This document shows positions 63,200 to 64,000 of a DNA stretch of 64,000 bases, piece by piece. Location of the stretch: the NCBI GenBank assembly GCA_904420585.1, contig CAJFVX010000059.1:1-64000 (forward strand), written 5' to 3'. How positions within the stretch are numbered: position 1 is the first letter of the stretch; the number at the start of each line of letters is the position of its first letter. The DNA comes from Candidatus Howiella intestinavium. Its GTDB lineage: Bacteria; Bacillota; Clostridia; Oscillospirales; Acutalibacteraceae. The notes under the pieces were generated by a model. The model saw only the letters and a program-made list of their open reading frames with translations, ran no database searches and was not told the origin of the DNA. The position numbers and the translations under genes are program-made.

Positions 63200-64000
63200 A
63201 TGAAAAAGCAGTGGAAGCAACTGCGGGGCGCGGCCGCTATGGTGCTGTCGATGACCCTTTTGCTGACAACGGGAGGGAGCATGATGACCGGAAAAGCGGC
63301 CGAAACCGACGCGCTTTACGAGAGCTTCCAGACCCCGGCCCAGGACCAGCGGCCAGCCCCCTTGTGGTTCTGGAACCGGCAGGTGGAGGACATGACCGAG
63401 GAACAGGTGCGGGAAATTGTGCGGGAGTCCTATATCCAAAGCGGCTATAAGGGCTTCGGCATCCTGCCCGAGTGGCAGACGGCCTACATGTCGGAGGAAT
63501 ACTTTAAACTCTACGAGGCCGCCCTGGACGAGGGCAGCAAATACGGCATGCAGTTTTCCCTCTACGATGAAAACGGCTTCCCCAGCTACAATGCCGGCGG
63601 CCTTCTGGAGGAAAAATACCCCGAACTCACCACCAAGCGGCTGGATATGTACGAGGCCGACGGCAGCGACGGGGAAACCGTGTATCTGGAACTGCCGGAG
63701 GGCAAGCTCATGGGAGCCGTGGCCATGAATACCGACACCTATGAGCGGCTGGATATTACCGACCAGGCCGTGATAAAGGATCCGCCCCCCTTCGACCCGG
63801 ACGATCTGCCGGCAGGCGTCAGCGCCTCCACCACCTATACCGTCTCCGAGGGCTACGAGGCCGACAAGGCGGTGGATGGAAACCTTTCCACCCGCTGGAA
63901 TTCCGAATCCATGTCGGGGGGAAAGCAGTATCTTCTCATCAAATACGAAAGCCCCCAGACCTTTGACGAGGTGCGGATTTACGAGGACGCGGATGTATCC
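63200..64000 (+). CDS. Secreted GH106-like glycoside hydrolase, partial (cut by window end)
   Basis: The reading frame is open from the ATG at 63200 to the last base, giving 267 residues without a stop. A signal peptide (about 1-34, ending near GKAAE) is followed by a segment typical of the N-terminus of GH106-type alpha-L-rhamnosidases: APLWFWNRQVEDMTEEQV, GYKGFGILPEWQ and FSLYDENGFPSYNAGGLLEE. From about residue 213 an F5/8 type C-like insert begins (ASTTYTVSEGYEADKAVDGN). The rest, including any dockerin, is outside the window. It follows the GH115 gene in the same direction with its own promoter, so it belongs to the glycan locus. Confidence 0.75.
   Translation, partial: MKKQWKQLRGAAAMVLSMTLLLTTGGSMMTGKAAETDALYESFQTPAQDQRPAPLWFWNRQVEDMTEEQVREIVRESYIQSGYKGFGILPEWQTAYMSEEYFKLYEAALDEGSKYGMQFSLYDENGFPSYNAGGLLEEKYPELTTKRLDMYEADGSDGETVYLELPEGKLMGAVAMNTDTYERLDITDQAVIKDPPPFDPDDLPAGVSASTTYTVSEGYEADKAVDGNLSTRWNSESMSGGKQYLLIKYESPQTFDEVRIYEDADVS

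Noticed and set aside
60736..63282. 848-codon minus-strand open frame over the end of the GH115 gene
   Set aside because: Antisense shadow; it also crosses the GH115 terminator and the start of the next gene, with no ribosome site or recognisable family.
63109..63450. Open frame overlapping the start of the last gene
   Set aside because: It is in a different frame from the 63200 gene, whose product has a signal peptide and GH106-like motifs.

Overview
The window comes from a GC-rich, spore-forming member of the Clostridia, most likely a gut Oscillospiraceae/Ruminococcaceae-type organism. The evidence is sporulation and germination genes (a spoVAE homologue, ypeB), Firmicutes-type housekeeping genes (rpsB-tsf, holA, a TOPRIM RNase M5-like gene, ppdK, a NifS/ThiI pair), strong AGGAGG ribosome binding sites, sigma-A promoters, and many large secreted glycan-degrading proteins. 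The species cannot be named from the sequence. I see no tRNA, rRNA, CRISPR array, prophage or transposase gene.

Layout. 0.3-2.3 kb: a PurF-like protein and, convergently, spoVAE, with a four-hairpin repeat between them. 2.4-6.2 kb: two Gfo/Idh/MocA oxidoreductases divergent from an AraC regulator, then a glyoxalase-fold protein. 6.3-16.3 kb: secreted proteins (triple golvesin-type binding protein, GH78 rhamnosidase with dockerin, leucine-rich-repeat protein with dockerin). 16.5-21.4 kb: a tight comEC-holA-RNase M5-like-WYL operon. 21.4-28 kb: a frameshifted GH51-like arabinofuranosidase with dockerin, divergent from a sulfatase. 28-40 kb: mntP, rpsB-tsf, a GGDEF protein, GNAT/methyltransferase/truncated GlmU genes, a CHAP-lectin-dockerin protein and ppdK. 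40-45 kb: a small XRE regulator, a hypothetical gene, ypeB, cysteine desulfurase and thiI. 45-51.5 kb: a fusion of CinA with a class B sortase, followed by a paralogue in which both modules look degenerate and a SpoIID domain has been added, then a small membrane protein. 51.7-64 kb: a SipW-type secreted beta-helix protein, an iron alcohol dehydrogenase, an AraC regulator, a 2317-residue GH115/SGNH/dockerin enzyme, and the start of a GH106-like gene that runs off the window.

How it fits together. Five proteins end in the same unusual dockerin (two calcium loops followed by helices of the form VMAACRVLAR), attached to enzymes for rhamnose-, arabinose- and glucuronic-acid-decorated plant glycans and also to an LRR protein and a CHAP wall hydrolase. 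This suggests a surface complex whose cohesin scaffold lies outside the window. AraC regulators and oxidoreductases next to the enzymes suggest substrate-induced sugar use. The most unusual find is the CinA-sortase / pseudo-CinA-pseudo-sortase-SpoIID pair. A second is the multi-hairpin element, present twice, each time between convergent genes.
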